Positions 9,980 to 20,239 are shown, counted from the first letter of the stretch. The stretch: 37,408 bases of DNA from Clostridia bacterium (GCA_016937975.1 JAFGVN010000112.1:1-37408), one strand, 5' to 3'. A program made the numbers and translations. The notes: generated from the letters alone by a model not told the origin.

Positions 9980-10008
9980 ATTATACTCTTATCTGAAAGA
10001 ACTGCCAA
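9980..10008 (-). promoter_or_regulatory. SigmaA-type promoter of the TPR lipoprotein
   Basis: On the minus strand: TTGGCA, a 17-base spacer, then TATAAT. This is close to consensus, about 20 bases before the start codon. Confidence 0.8.
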
Positions 10009-10030
10009 TTTTATATTTTACAATGATAAC

Positions 10031-10061
10031 CTAAAAAGGAAGATGCTTTCGCATCTTCCTT
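10031..10061 (-). terminator. Terminator of the sugar ABC operon
   Basis: An 11-bp stem AAGGAAGATGC/GCATCTTCCTT with a 4-base loop, followed on the minus strand by TTTTTAG, lies 20-50 bases after the malK-like stop codon. Confidence 0.8.
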
Positions 10062-10080
10062 CTGCTATGCAATGATCAAA

Positions 10081-11166
10081 TTAGTTAATTCTCTCTTCAG
10101 TTTCTGTATCAAAGAAATGAATTGCACCAATATCAAAGCCAAATTTATGATCTTCTCCACTAATATACTCATAATGACCAGGTGTAGAAATAATTAATTC
10201 CTTACCATTTTCAAGTCTAGCGTACAAGATTTTTTCTTTTCCTAACATTTCAACTACATCGATTTTACATTCAAATGTATCACCGAACTTTCCACCACTT
10301 TCAAATCTTTCTGGTCGAATGCCAACAGAAACTTTTTTACCTTCATAGGCCAGTAAAAGTTCTGCATCATCTGGTGTTGGTTTGATTTTAATTAAATCAT
10401 CTTCTGAAATAAATAAGCCTTTTTTCATTGTTCCTTCAATAATATTCATGGTAGGAGAACCAATAAATTTTGCGACAAAGATATTTTGAGGCTTATTGTA
10501 AAACTCATCAGGCTTACCAGCTTGTTGAATTTTACCGCCATTCATCAACACGATTTTTGTTGCCATCGTCATCGCTTCTGTTTGATCATGAGTTACATAG
10601 ATTGTAGTTGTACCTAATTGCTTATGCAGACGTACCAACTCAACTCTCATATGTTCACGCAATTTAGCATCTAAGTTAGATAGCGGTTCGTCCATTAAGA
10701 ATACACTCGGTTTTCTTACCATGGCTCTACCTAAAGCAACTCTTTGTCTCTGACCACCTGAAATATCAGATGGTTTTGAATGCAAGTAATCGGTTATTTG
10801 TAACACTTCAGCAGCTTCCATCACGCGATCATGAATAACTTTCTTTCTCTCTTTTCTCATAGATAATGAAAAAGCCATATTATCATAAACTGTCATATGA
10901 GGATAAAGTGCATAGGATTGGAATACCATTGCGATATCACGATCTTTTGATGCTACTTTATTTACTCTTCTACCGCCAAATAACAAGTCACCTTCTGTAA
11001 TAGAGTTTAGTCCTGCAATCATTCTTAATAAAGTTGTCTTCCCACAACCCGAAGGTCCTAGAATAACACAGAAATCTTTTTCTTCAATTTCCAAATCAAT
11101 ATTTCTTAAAGTGAAGGATTCTCTACCTTCATATTTTTTTCCTATATTTTTTAATTCTACATTCAT
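10081..11166 (-). CDS. Sugar ABC transporter ATPase (MalK/MsmK/UgpC type)
   Basis: This is the ATP-hydrolysing subunit of a CUT1-family carbohydrate importer, 361 residues, the normal length for MalK/MsmK/UgpC. Visible in order: Walker A GPSGCGKTT (about 37-45), Q-loop MVFQSYALYPHMTVYDN, signature ISGGQRQRVALGRAM, Walker B VFLMDEPLSNLDAKLR and the switch His in VTHDQTEAMTM. The C-terminal third is an OB-fold/TOBE region, which in this family binds regulators or other permeases. It is last in the operon, 9 bases after the MalG-like gene, with an AGGAG site. Having the ATPase inside the operon suggests a dedicated importer. The sugar is not determinable. Confidence 0.93.
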   Translation of the reverse strand: MNVELKNIGKKYEGRESFTLRNIDLEIEEKDFCVILGPSGCGKTTLLRMIAGLNSITEGDLLFGGRRVNKVASKDRDIAMVFQSYALYPHMTVYDNMAFSLSMRKERKKVIHDRVMEAAEVLQITDYLHSKPSDISGGQRQRVALGRAMVRKPSVFLMDEPLSNLDAKLREHMRVELVRLHKQLGTTTIYVTHDQTEAMTMATKIVLMNGGKIQQAGKPDEFYNKPQNIFVAKFIGSPTMNIIEGTMKKGLFISEDDLIKIKPTPDDAELLLAYEGKKVSVGIRPERFESGGKFGDTFECKIDVVEMLGKEKILYARLENGKELIISTPGHYEYISGEDHKFGFDIGAIHFFDTETEERIN

Positions 11167-11175
11167 TATTTACTC

Positions 11176-12072
11176 CTAACCTTTCACAGAACCTTTTGAC
11201 AAACCAGATACCAACTGTTTTTGTAAAACAACAAACATAATTACTATAGGAACTGCTGTCAATAAACCACCTGCAGCAAAGGCTGGTTGATTAAAGTCAT
11301 ACTGGTTGTTAATTAAAGTATATAAACCTGCTGCCAAAGTATAAGATTCAACATTTGTTAACAATACCCTTGGTAATAAGTAATCCATGAAAGGTCCGAT
11401 AAATGACCACAATGCAATAATGGCTAACATTGGTCTTGCTATTGGCATAATAATCAAACGATAAACCTTCATACTAGAACAACCATCAATACGTGCAGCA
11501 TCATCTAACTCAGTGGAAATAGAATCCAAATATCCCTTTAGAATAAAGGTGTTACCTGCAATACCACCTGCTGAATAAATTAATATAAGCATCATTTGTC
11601 TTGAAAATGCCGGTACTGAATTTGCAATTAAAGTATGCAAAGTGTAATAAGCTGTAATACCTGCAAAAGCCGGAATTGTTTGAATTAACATAATTGACAT
11701 CAAAGATGATTTTCTACCTTTGAATCGGTATCTCGAATATGCAAATCCTGTAAAAGATACAAACAATAATGTTAGTAATGCTGATGCAATAGCAATAAAG
11801 ATTGTATTTTTTACCCAACTTAGGTATAAAGTTTCATCAAATAAGAATTTGAAATGTTTAAATGAAAAGTCATATGCTCCACCATTTAAAATCAAATATT
11901 GATCTTGATTACCATTAAAGGATGATATAACCATTTGACCAAGGGGCCAAAGGATTACTATAGACCATCCAATAAGTATCAAGTAAGTTAAAGCCAATCC
12001 AATTACACCCCAAAACGTTAGTGGTTGTTTATCGGATAGGTATAAATCATTTTTTTTTCTAAATAATTTCAT
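11176..12072 (-). CDS. Sugar ABC transporter permease (MalG type)
   Basis: A 298-residue permease with six predicted membrane segments and the EAA loop ELDDAARIDGCSSMKVYRLI that docks on the ATPase. The C-terminal QLVSGLSKGSVKG is typical of MalG proteins (maltodextrin and related importers). Its ATG overlaps the stop of the MalF-like gene as TAATG and is preceded by GAGGAG, so the two permeases are coupled. Confidence 0.93.
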   Translation of the reverse strand: MKLFRKKNDLYLSDKQPLTFWGVIGLALTYLILIGWSIVILWPLGQMVISSFNGNQDQYLILNGGAYDFSFKHFKFLFDETLYLSWVKNTIFIAIASALLTLLFVSFTGFAYSRYRFKGRKSSLMSIMLIQTIPAFAGITAYYTLHTLIANSVPAFSRQMMLILIYSAGGIAGNTFILKGYLDSISTELDDAARIDGCSSMKVYRLIIMPIARPMLAIIALWSFIGPFMDYLLPRVLLTNVESYTLAAGLYTLINNQYDFNQPAFAAGGLLTAVPIVIMFVVLQKQLVSGLSKGSVKG

Positions 12073-14171
12073 TATAACTTCTCCTCTTTGAACGCTTTAG
12101 AATTCTTAAATCCAATAAATGCAAAAAGCATTAGACCTAGTGAGATAACAATAGTAATTGCAGCACCAATGGCTTGATAATCATATTGTGTCGTTAACTT
12201 GAAAATATATGAAATCAATAAATCTGTCGAGCCTGCCAAGTTACCATACTTCGATGGATTAAAAGGTCCACCACCATTGAATAAATAAATAATAGAGAAA
12301 TTGTTAAAGTTAAATGTATATTGTCCAACCAACAACGGTGCTGTTTGGAACAATACAATCGGCAAAGTAATTTTTCTTAGTTTTTGCCAAGCTGTAGCAC
12401 CATCGATTTGAGCTGCTTCATATAAGTCAGCCGGAATCGCCTGAAGAACACCTGTTGAAAGCAAAAACACATAGGCACTACCTAACCAACCTTGTAAACT
12501 GATTAATGTCACCCTCGACCAGAAAGGATTATCCTTTACAGCGATTGGTGTATCAAAATTGAAAATATTATTTAAGTAGCCTGTCAAAATACCATTTCTT
12601 GAGAACATGATACTGAAGAACATAATCGTTATAAATGCTGGAACAGCCCATGGCAACAAATATACCGCTCTAAAGAACGTCTTTGCTTTAATTCTTTCAT
12701 TGTTTGCCAGTATCGCTAAACCAAAACCAATCGCTATGGCTAAAGAAGTTGCGAATATAGTCCAGATCAAGGTCCATCCCAAGATGTTCCAGAAAGGACC
12801 ACCTGCAATACCTTCACCTAAAGCAATCAATTTATAGTTTGCTAAGCCAATCCATTCAAATTTATTTTGATGATTTGGATCCATGTTCGTAAAGGATAAA
12901 AGAATTGCTGTTGCAATTGGTACCAAAACAATAAATACAATCGCTACCAACGCAGGTAGTGAGACTAGATATGGGAAACCTTCTTCAAATACAGCTGTTT
13001 TTGTTTCAAACCAATTTTTAGGTCGAACACCCTTAATTTTCTTTTTCTCAACAGATAAAACATCCTTAAAAGCTATGACTAAAATGACAACAGTAAAAAT
13101 GATAAGGAATATTGCAATGATACCTTCAATCATAAAGATTAAAGAACGGTCAAGTTTTTTACCACCCTCGGCAAGAGAAATTAAACCCGCAATACCCTTT
13201 CCTTGAAAATTGCTGTATCCCAAAGCATATGGAATTGCAACAAAATAAGCAAAAGCACTCATCACAAAGAATAAAATTGACTTGATCCATTGACCATTGA
13301 GAACCTGACCTAATCCTGGTAACCAGAATGTAAGGAATGCATTCACAGGAATTGTTTTTGAGACTTCTGTAGGTGTTTTTCTTCTTACATCAGCCACGTT
13401 GGATTCAATGACACTGAGTTCTCTTTGTGTACCTTTTCTTAATTGATATCTGTATGATTTAATTTTTTCTTTTGCAGCATGCTTAGGAATATCATAGTAC
13501 TGAACCACAATATTTTCTTTTCTCTGTTTCTTTAATTCTACGATACCATTACTTAAAGCTTTTTCAGAAATTAAACCCGATTTTTTCTTTTCTTTTAAGG
13601 CTTGTTTTGCTTTATTAAATTTCTCTTTTTCAAAAGCTTTTAAGACCTTTAGTTCATCTTTTTTCTTGGCATTATAAACTTCATCGAATGAATGCAATTC
13701 TTTTTTTGCACTCTCTAGCGCTTTTTCATTTTCTTCAACTTGAATGATTGTATGCTTTAATTGTTCAGATTTAATTTTAGCTTCTTCAAAAATTAAAACA
13801 TTATCATAAGTTAAGTCTTTAAAAGGTTGATAGAAATTTTCTTTCAATTGAAAACGATATTGCTTAGTTTTTAATATGGTCACACGTCTAGAATGTTTAC
13901 CCTTTAAAGATGCCTTCATTGATTTAGTTTTTTCTCTTAACTCTTTAAGAAATATTTTTTCATTTTCTTTAAATGAGTGCAATTCAACATTATAAGAATG
14001 TTTATTCTTATTGCGTTTTAATTCTTTCAATTCTGCTTTTACTGCTGACTTCTGTTCAGGCGTCGCAGATTTGATGCTTTCTTGAAGTTTGCTTACTTCT
14101 TTAAAGTATAAGTTTTTTCTTTCATACGTATTACCTATGTCATCGTATAAAAATTCTTGATAAATAGCCAA
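12072..14171 (-). CDS. Sugar ABC transporter permease (MalF type) with long coiled-coil N-terminus
   Basis: This 699-residue protein is about twice the length of a usual short MalF-type permease. Residues 1 to about 270 are hydrophilic and very rich in Lys and Glu with helical heptad patterns, hence a cytoplasmic coiled coil. Residues ~277-370 hold extra membrane segments, starting with a TM2-like FWLPGLGQVLNGQW. The permease core with the EAA loop DLYEAAQIDGATAWQKLRKI follows. The start is a TTG; the choice is supported by AAGGTGG 7 bases upstream. It begins 13 bases after the small membrane protein gene. What the extension does is unknown: it could scaffold the importer, bind a regulator or sit on another protein. 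The permease call itself is firm. Confidence 0.92.
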   Translation of the reverse strand: MAIYQEFLYDDIGNTYERKNLYFKEVSKLQESIKSATPEQKSAVKAELKELKRNKNKHSYNVELHSFKENEKIFLKELREKTKSMKASLKGKHSRRVTILKTKQYRFQLKENFYQPFKDLTYDNVLIFEEAKIKSEQLKHTIIQVEENEKALESAKKELHSFDEVYNAKKKDELKVLKAFEKEKFNKAKQALKEKKKSGLISEKALSNGIVELKKQRKENIVVQYYDIPKHAAKEKIKSYRYQLRKGTQRELSVIESNVADVRRKTPTEVSKTIPVNAFLTFWLPGLGQVLNGQWIKSILFFVMSAFAYFVAIPYALGYSNFQGKGIAGLISLAEGGKKLDRSLIFMIEGIIAIFLIIFTVVILVIAFKDVLSVEKKKIKGVRPKNWFETKTAVFEEGFPYLVSLPALVAIVFIVLVPIATAILLSFTNMDPNHQNKFEWIGLANYKLIALGEGIAGGPFWNILGWTLIWTIFATSLAIAIGFGLAILANNERIKAKTFFRAVYLLPWAVPAFITIMFFSIMFSRNGILTGYLNNIFNFDTPIAVKDNPFWSRVTLISLQGWLGSAYVFLLSTGVLQAIPADLYEAAQIDGATAWQKLRKITLPIVLFQTAPLLVGQYTFNFNNFSIIYLFNGGGPFNPSKYGNLAGSTDLLISYIFKLTTQYDYQAIGAAITIVISLGLMLFAFIGFKNSKAFKEEKL

Positions 14172-14184
14172 AACACGTCCACCT

Positions 14185-14640
14185 TTACTTAATTTTATGT
14201 TGATTGATTACATCAGATAATGACAGCACAGTCACTATCAAAACGCCATGTAATATAAGATTAATATAATACAATAATGAATGGTATTCTCTTGTTACGG
14301 CAATGTATGCCGTGTTACCGATCAGTAAAACAACCCAAATGAACACGAATAGTTTATTAATCCGTATTTTACTGTAGGCAAAATATGTATGAATGCCAAG
14401 AGCCATTGGTACAATTATTCTTAAAAAATAAACAGCAGTATTTCCTGTCACATAAACACTGAAAGCATCATCATAGGACAGATTATTTTCGGATGTAATC
14501 ATTTCATTGTACCAAGTATCGTATAGTGTGATGTCTTTTACTTTTATCAACGTATCAAGAGACATGAATAAAATCAAAACACTGGCCACAATTAGAATAA
14601 TCCAAAGCTGAAGTTTCGGTAATTTAGTTGTCGACTCCAT
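14185..14640 (-). CDS. Four-pass membrane protein of the sugar operon
   Basis: This 151-residue protein has four predicted membrane segments, beginning LWIILIVASVLILFMSLDT, and a short polar C-terminus. I chose the internal ATG (MESTTK) because an AGGGAG site lies 8 bases before it; the longer reading adds nine residues with no site. It sits between the binding-protein gene and the MalF-like gene and must be co-transcribed. I do not recognise the family. Small membrane proteins at this place in mollicute-like sugar operons may assist assembly or sensing, but that is a guess. Confidence 0.75.
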   Translation of the reverse strand: MESTTKLPKLQLWIILIVASVLILFMSLDTLIKVKDITLYDTWYNEMITSENNLSYDDAFSVYVTGNTAVYFLRIIVPMALGIHTYFAYSKIRINKLFVFIWVVLLIGNTAYIAVTREYHSLLYYINLILHGVLIVTVLSLSDVINQHKIK

Positions 14641-14664
14641 GTCATTTTCTCCCTTTACGTGCAT

Positions 14665-14695
14665 CAAAGAAGAGAGGGATACCCTCTCTTCCTAG
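14665..14695 (-). promoter_or_regulatory. Intercistronic hairpin after the sugar-binding protein gene
   Basis: A 10-bp stem GAAGAGAGGG/CCCTCTCTTC lies between the binding-protein stop and the next gene. The minus-strand continuation is TTTGATGC, not a real U-tract, so it should stabilise the upstream mRNA end or attenuate rather than fully terminate. This fits the usual excess of binding protein over permease. Confidence 0.6.
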
Positions 14696-14723
14696 CACTA
14701 TCTCTACTTCTAAATATTCAATC

Positions 14724-16106
14724 TTAGTAGTTCATCATCATAGCATCGAAAGCAGCTTTTAATTCAGCGTATGCAGCTTCAGGAGTAGCTGGCTTTACAG
14801 AAGCCCATGATAATACAGAGTTTTGCCATGTATCCCATACAGAACCCCACTCAGCGAATAATGGTCTGTTTGGAGCACCAGCATATGATTCTAAAACAGC
14901 AGCGATAACAGTTTTATCAGTATCACTTAAATCTGAGTTAGCATAAGTATCAGCAGAAACGTTTTCTAAAATTTTACCAGTTGCTTTGAAGAAATCTACA
15001 GCATAATCAGTATTAACGATTTCAGCAATCATAGCTGCAGCTAATTCCATTTGATCAGCATTTTCTTCGATTCTAGCATTAACAGCTAAGCCCCAGCCAC
15101 CTTTCCAGTGCGCTAAAGGTTGACCATTGATTGTAACTTGATTAATTGGTAAGATCGCTAAATCTTCACCATTACCAGCTTTTTCTGATAAAGAACCAGT
15201 TGACCAAGGACCTTCAAGTCTTAAAGTGTTTGTACCACCAGTTGTGAATGCACTGTCCATGTAACCCCATGCAGCACTTGAATCCCATAAATCTGTACCA
15301 GCTTCATCATGAGCTTTCCAGTAGTTAAACATTGCTGTAAAGAAATCTTGTTGTTCTTGAGTCAAGTCAGCAAAATCATTTGTCATTGTAGAGAAGAAAG
15401 AAGCGCCATCTTTACCTAATAATTCGATATTAGCTGAGTTTGTCATAGCAACACCAAACCATGCATTGAAAGCAGGAATTAACATGTCTTCATAACCTAA
15501 TTCAGTAAATTCTAATGTACCAGTTAAATCTAAACCAGCAGCAGCAGCATTTGCAGTGTTAGCAAAAATAATTAATGTTTCAATGTTCATTGGGAATGCT
15601 AAGTAAGAACCATCAACATTGAAGTTTCCACCTAAACCAGCATCGTAGTTAGCGAAACCACCAACTTTAGCAGCAATTGCTTGAGCATCGATACTTGCTA
15701 AAACTTCATTTTTTGATAAACCAGCTAATCTATCTGCTGGAATAGCAAATACGTCAGCTACGTCTTCATTTGTAAGATCAGTACCATCTAATACATCTAA
15801 GTGGTCAAATGAACCAGTTTCGATAATATTAATAGTTGAATCAGGATACATTTCTAATACTCTAGCTTTTGCAGCTTCATAGTAATCCATCCAACCTGAT
15901 TCTGCTTGAACAGAGATTGTTGCTTTTAAAGTACTTGTTGTTGGTTCTTCAGTTGTTGTATCATTTGAACCAGTATTTGTCGACTCATTAGTCATGTTGT
16001 TGCTAGTGTTATCAGTAGTATTTGTATTGTTGCTGTTATTGTTACCACAAGCAACCATCGAGAATACTAATGCTAATACAAGAAGCAAACTTAAGATTCT
16101 TTTCAT
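14724..16106 (-). CDS. Sugar ABC transporter substrate-binding lipoprotein
   Basis: An extracellular binding lipoprotein of 460 residues. I start it at MKRILS, with an AGGAGG site 8 bases upstream, rather than seven codons earlier. The signal peptide ends in SMVAC, giving lipid-Cys20. A ~35-residue Asn/Thr/Ser/Gly linker follows, then a family-1-like (maltose-binding type) solute-binding fold with an Ala/Asp-rich C-lobe, including GPWSTGSL and HWKGGWGLAVN. It is first in the importer operon and should deliver sugar to the MalF/MalG-like permeases. The ligand is likely an oligosaccharide by family, not proven. Confidence 0.92.
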   Translation of the reverse strand: MKRILSLLLVLALVFSMVACGNNNSNNTNTTDNTSNNMTNESTNTGSNDTTTEEPTTSTLKATISVQAESGWMDYYEAAKARVLEMYPDSTINIIETGSFDHLDVLDGTDLTNEDVADVFAIPADRLAGLSKNEVLASIDAQAIAAKVGGFANYDAGLGGNFNVDGSYLAFPMNIETLIIFANTANAAAAGLDLTGTLEFTELGYEDMLIPAFNAWFGVAMTNSANIELLGKDGASFFSTMTNDFADLTQEQQDFFTAMFNYWKAHDEAGTDLWDSSAAWGYMDSAFTTGGTNTLRLEGPWSTGSLSEKAGNGEDLAILPINQVTINGQPLAHWKGGWGLAVNARIEENADQMELAAAMIAEIVNTDYAVDFFKATGKILENVSADTYANSDLSDTDKTVIAAVLESYAGAPNRPLFAEWGSVWDTWQNSVLSWASVKPATPEAAYAELKAAFDAMMMNY

Positions 16107-16152
16107 TGTAATTCCTCCTACAGTCAATTTTTAAATTCTTCCACCCTTAATT

Positions 16153-16170
16153 CATGCACACGTTTGCACA
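16153..16170 (-). promoter_or_regulatory. LacI-family operator in the sugar operon leader
   Basis: The dyad TGCACACGTTTGCA has a CG centre and six of seven matched pairs. It resembles the MalR-type LacI-family operator core (GCAAACGTTTGC) and overlaps the cre consensus. It lies downstream of the promoter, about 50 bases before the start codon, where binding would block transcription. No LacI-family gene is in the window. Confidence 0.6.
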
Positions 16171-16204
16171 AAATGTACGAAAAAAATTCGTTTCGGTTAC
16201 TACT

Positions 16205-16233
16205 ATCATAATATAGGAAACTGTTTTCCGCAA
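16205..16233 (-). promoter_or_regulatory. Promoter of the sugar ABC operon
   Basis: On the minus strand: TTGCGG, 17 bases, TATGAT. The spacer contains an inverted repeat GGAAA/TTTCC separated by four bases, a possible second regulator site. Confidence 0.55.
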
Positions 16234-16745
16234 TACCTGATATTATTTTTTTTAGCATAATACAAATACATTTTTGAATAAATAGGTTTAACCTTTTGGA
16301 AACACTAGTTTTGTGTAAAAGAGTTTGAAGACAACTTTAGTATTTTCGTAATTTTCAGACTTTTTGTTTTTGTACTAAAATTAGATAGTATGATGCAATC
16401 CCTTTGCTAACTTTGTTATTTTTAATGCAATCGATTGAATCGTTTATTTCTTTTCATAATTTCAACCTTACATTATTGTTTTCAATGTGCTTATGCAACT
16501 TGTGCAAAACCTAATAAAATTCTACCCGTGTTGTGCCTTGAAAAAACATAAATTTCATTAATTTAATAAGTTTTTTCCTCATTTTACTTCAAATTTGCAT
16601 TAAATCCTAAGAATATTACTTTAGAAATTTAGGTCTTCGAAAAAAAATTGCACCAACAATTAAAATGATTCTATTGAGGAATCTCACAAATGCTATTTTT
16701 GCATCAAATAGGTTTAGCACACGAGCATTCTAAAGCTTGAAAAAT
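16234..16745. other. Non-coding A+T-rich stretch
   Basis: No credible gene, hairpin terminator or RNA is seen. The only local symmetry is the 10-bp palindrome CAATCGATTG at 16428-16437. The stretch separates the sugar operon from decayed coding sequence. Confidence 0.6.
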
Positions 16746-16964
16746 TTATGAACCGAACCAATACAACTTGTTCGTCTCAACAACTAGAAAGCCTGACTTT
16801 TTTACTAGATCAATCATCTCTTGATTTTCGAAATGCATACAGAAAACTCTATGCCTTAAATCTTCTGGGACAATATCAATAAGCTTTTGAAGGGGCATAT
16901 GAACTACCATATCACCAGAACCTTCGCAAATATCCTGGAAGATATATTGAATATAGAGATACAT
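16746..16964 (-). pseudogene. Possible C-terminal remnant of an MBL-fold hydrolase
   Basis: A 72-codon open frame resembles the last part of metallo-beta-lactamase-fold hydrolases: IFQD, then VVHMPLQKLIDIVPEDLR, then a MHFEN strand and KKSGF. The upstream metal-binding H-x-H-x-D-H half is absent. The frame upstream is closed and there is no good ribosome site. I read it as a decayed fragment rather than a working gene; a real small gene remains possible. Confidence 0.4.
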
Positions 16965-17082
16965 TGCATACCCTATCTTAAATGTTATCTCTACTAAAAT
17001 TTGTTCTTACTTTTTATAAAGAATATTATTTTTTTCTGTAGAAAAGCAAGATTTTCACCTCGCATTTCCATTTTAAAAAGCT

Positions 17083-17420
17083 CTATTCAAATCTAATTTT
17101 TCTAATATCTTCTTTTAAACTATCTATATCTGCAGTAAACGCTTCAATATCTTCTTCGTAATCCTATTCATCATTAAGAATTTGTGTGACCATCTCATGG
17201 GTCACGTGATTTTTTCCATTGGTCATTCGAAAAAGGAATCTTGGACGAACACAGTACACAAAAAATCTTGTGGATCTAACTAAGTGAAAATCCTGTGAAG
17301 TATTCACTCTTAGGATTAATGTTTTTATCTCTTAATTGCATAGTATTATATTCAAGATATATTTCGATTGAAATTTCTTTCTTAACTGGTCTTGGTTTGT
17401 TAGATTGACAGACCCAATAC
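17083..17420 (-). pseudogene. Frameshifted and interrupted coding remnant
   Basis: Two overlapping minus-strand frames join into one protein-like reading. The first contains RPVKKEISIEIYLEYN and ends at a TAG near 17280. The second continues as QDFHLVRSTRFFVY and RFLFRMTNGKNHVTHEMV, is broken by an in-frame TAG at 17164-17166, then runs on as an acidic helix to a TAG at 17083. The upstream side is also stopped. The pattern of frameshift plus stop inside a plausible protein suggests a recent pseudogene. I do not recognise the family. Confidence 0.45.
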
Positions 17421-17480
17421 AGCTAAATCATTCTATCATTGTAAGCTTCTTTAAATCACATCGACAGCCTGGATATAGGC

Positions 17481-17511
17481 AAACAGAAAAGTAGAGCTCT
17501 TGAGCTCTACT
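17481..17511 (-). terminator. Terminator of hsp20
   Basis: A 10-bp stem AGTAGAGCTC/GAGCTCTACT with a TT loop continues on the minus strand into TTTTCTGTTT, a few bases after the hsp20 stop. Confidence 0.8.
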
Positions 17512-17515
17512 TCGT

Positions 17516-17965
17516 TTATTTGATTTCGATGTACTTTTGATTTTTTTCTTCTTTAAGTTTTTCTGCTTTAATTGTTAATACACCATTTTCTAATTTAGCT
17601 TCAATAGTTGACTCATCTATATCTCTTAATTGCATACTTCTCATCATTGATGAACATCTTCTTTCACGATGAATATAATTTTCTTCTTCTTTATTTTTTT
17701 CTTCATTTCTCTCAACAGAAATTGATAGTACGCCTTTGCTAAATTCCAATTTAACATCATCCTTCTCTACACCTGGTAAATCGGCTTCGATCAAGTAATT
17801 GTTTTCTTGATCTTTCACATCAATTTTAAAGGTGTCTCGTTGTAAATTTCTTATTGGCCAGAATGATTCGTCAAAGAAACTATCGATCATGTTGTAAAAA
17901 TCATTTACCTCTCTGCCCTCTCGTTTTAAAACTTGACGATTGTTATAAGGTGTTAATCTAAACAT
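17516..17965 (-). CDS. Small heat-shock protein, Hsp20/alpha-crystallin family
   Basis: A 149-residue holdase chaperone. The alpha-crystallin domain starts near residue 45 (FKIDVKDQENNYLIEADLPGV) and ends with the hallmark LENGVLTI. A short C-terminal tail holds IEIK, a reduced form of the I-x-I anchor. The ATG has an AGGAGG site. The gene has its own promoter with a CIRCE operator just before the start, placing it under HrcA control like groESL next door. Confidence 0.95.
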   Translation of the reverse strand: MFRLTPYNNRQVLKREGREVNDFYNMIDSFFDESFWPIRNLQRDTFKIDVKDQENNYLIEADLPGVEKDDVKLEFSKGVLSISVERNEEKNKEEENYIHRERRCSSMMRSMQLRDIDESTIEAKLENGVLTIKAEKLKEEKNQKYIEIK

Positions 17966-17991
17966 AAAATCTCCTCCTTTTCACTCAGTTG

Positions 17992-18018
17992 TTAGCACTA
18001 TTGACGATCGAGTGCTAA
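17992..18018. promoter_or_regulatory. CIRCE operator of hsp20
   Basis: TTAGCACTA, nine bases, GAGTGCTAA: the HrcA-binding inverted repeat with one mismatch to the consensus TTAGCACTC-N9-GAGTGCTAA. It is placed between the promoter and the ribosome site. Confidence 0.95.
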
Positions 18019-18029
18019 TTCTTAATTAA

Positions 18030-18057
18030 ATTATATATCTTCAGAATATTTCGTCAA
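18030..18057 (-). promoter_or_regulatory. SigmaA promoter of hsp20
   Basis: TTGACG, 16 bases, TATAAT on the minus strand, directly upstream of the CIRCE element. Confidence 0.8.
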
Positions 18058-18083
18058 TATAATTTATTTATTTTTAATATTTT

Positions 18084-19712
<1,629 letters not shown>

Positions 19713-20000
19713 TTATTCTTCAATTACAGCAATAATATCACTTTGTTTAACAATTTTATATTCTTGATCGTTTATTTTAATATCGGTTCCACTGTATTTT
19801 GCATATATGATCTTGTCTCCTACATTAACCTCCATCGGAACAGTTTTTCCATCCACAATGCCACCTGTTCCAACAGCAATAACAATAGCCTCTTGCGATT
19901 TTTCTTTAGCAGTACTAGGCAAAATAATTCCTGACTTTGTAATTTCTTCAGCCTCAATCTGCTTTAAAACAACTTTGTCACCTAACGGTTTTAATATCAT
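19713..20000 (-). CDS. groES: 10-kDa co-chaperonin GroES
   Basis: The GroEL lid, 95 residues, MILKPLGDKV to the C-terminal SDIIAVIEE, with a mobile-loop region around TKSGIILPSTAKEKSQ. I start it at the ATG with an AAGGAGG site 8 bases before, not 27 codons earlier where the family has no residues. It is first in the groES-groEL operon, behind a CIRCE promoter and an unusually long leader. Confidence 0.97.
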   Translation of the reverse strand: MILKPLGDKVVLKQIEAEEITKSGIILPSTAKEKSQEAIVIAVGTGGIVDGKTVPMEVNVGDKIIYAKYSGTDIKINDQEYKIVKQSDIIAVIEE

Positions 20001-20054
20001 AACAAACCTCCTTAAACTTAATACGCTACGCTCATTTAAAATATATTTGTGTAT

Positions 20055-20086
20055 TAAAAAACCCCTCAGATATGTATCCAAAGGGT
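20055..20086 (-). promoter_or_regulatory. Terminator-like hairpin in the groESL leader
   Basis: In the transcript, ACCCTTT pairs with GAGGGGT (two wobble pairs, 12-base loop) and is followed at once by a TTTTTTAA run. It lies about 120 bases after the CIRCE element and 55 before the groES ATG. It could act as an attenuator. Confidence 0.5.
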
Positions 20087-20208
20087 AAATGATATCATTA
20101 TTTCACAAAACCATAAAGAACATTCAAACATGATTTTACTCAGTCTTGCACAGAATAAATGAAATCATTCATTGGTTTCCCAAAGATAAATATCCGATAA
20201 AAGTTATG

Positions 20209-20235
20209 TTAGCACTTGACTGTATCGAGTGCTAA
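20209..20235. promoter_or_regulatory. CIRCE operator of groESL
   Basis: TTAGCACTT, nine bases, GAGTGCTAA: one mismatch to the HrcA consensus. It lies just downstream of the promoter. Confidence 0.95.
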
Positions 20236-20239
20236 CATA

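Noticed and set aside
16428-16437. Palindrome CAATCGATTG as an operator
   Set aside because: It is short, far from any start codon, and such symmetry is expected by chance in A+T-rich DNA.
20088-20099. Palindrome AATGATATCATT in the groES leader as a regulator site
   Set aside because: It is mostly A/T and next to the stronger terminator-like stem; no independent support.
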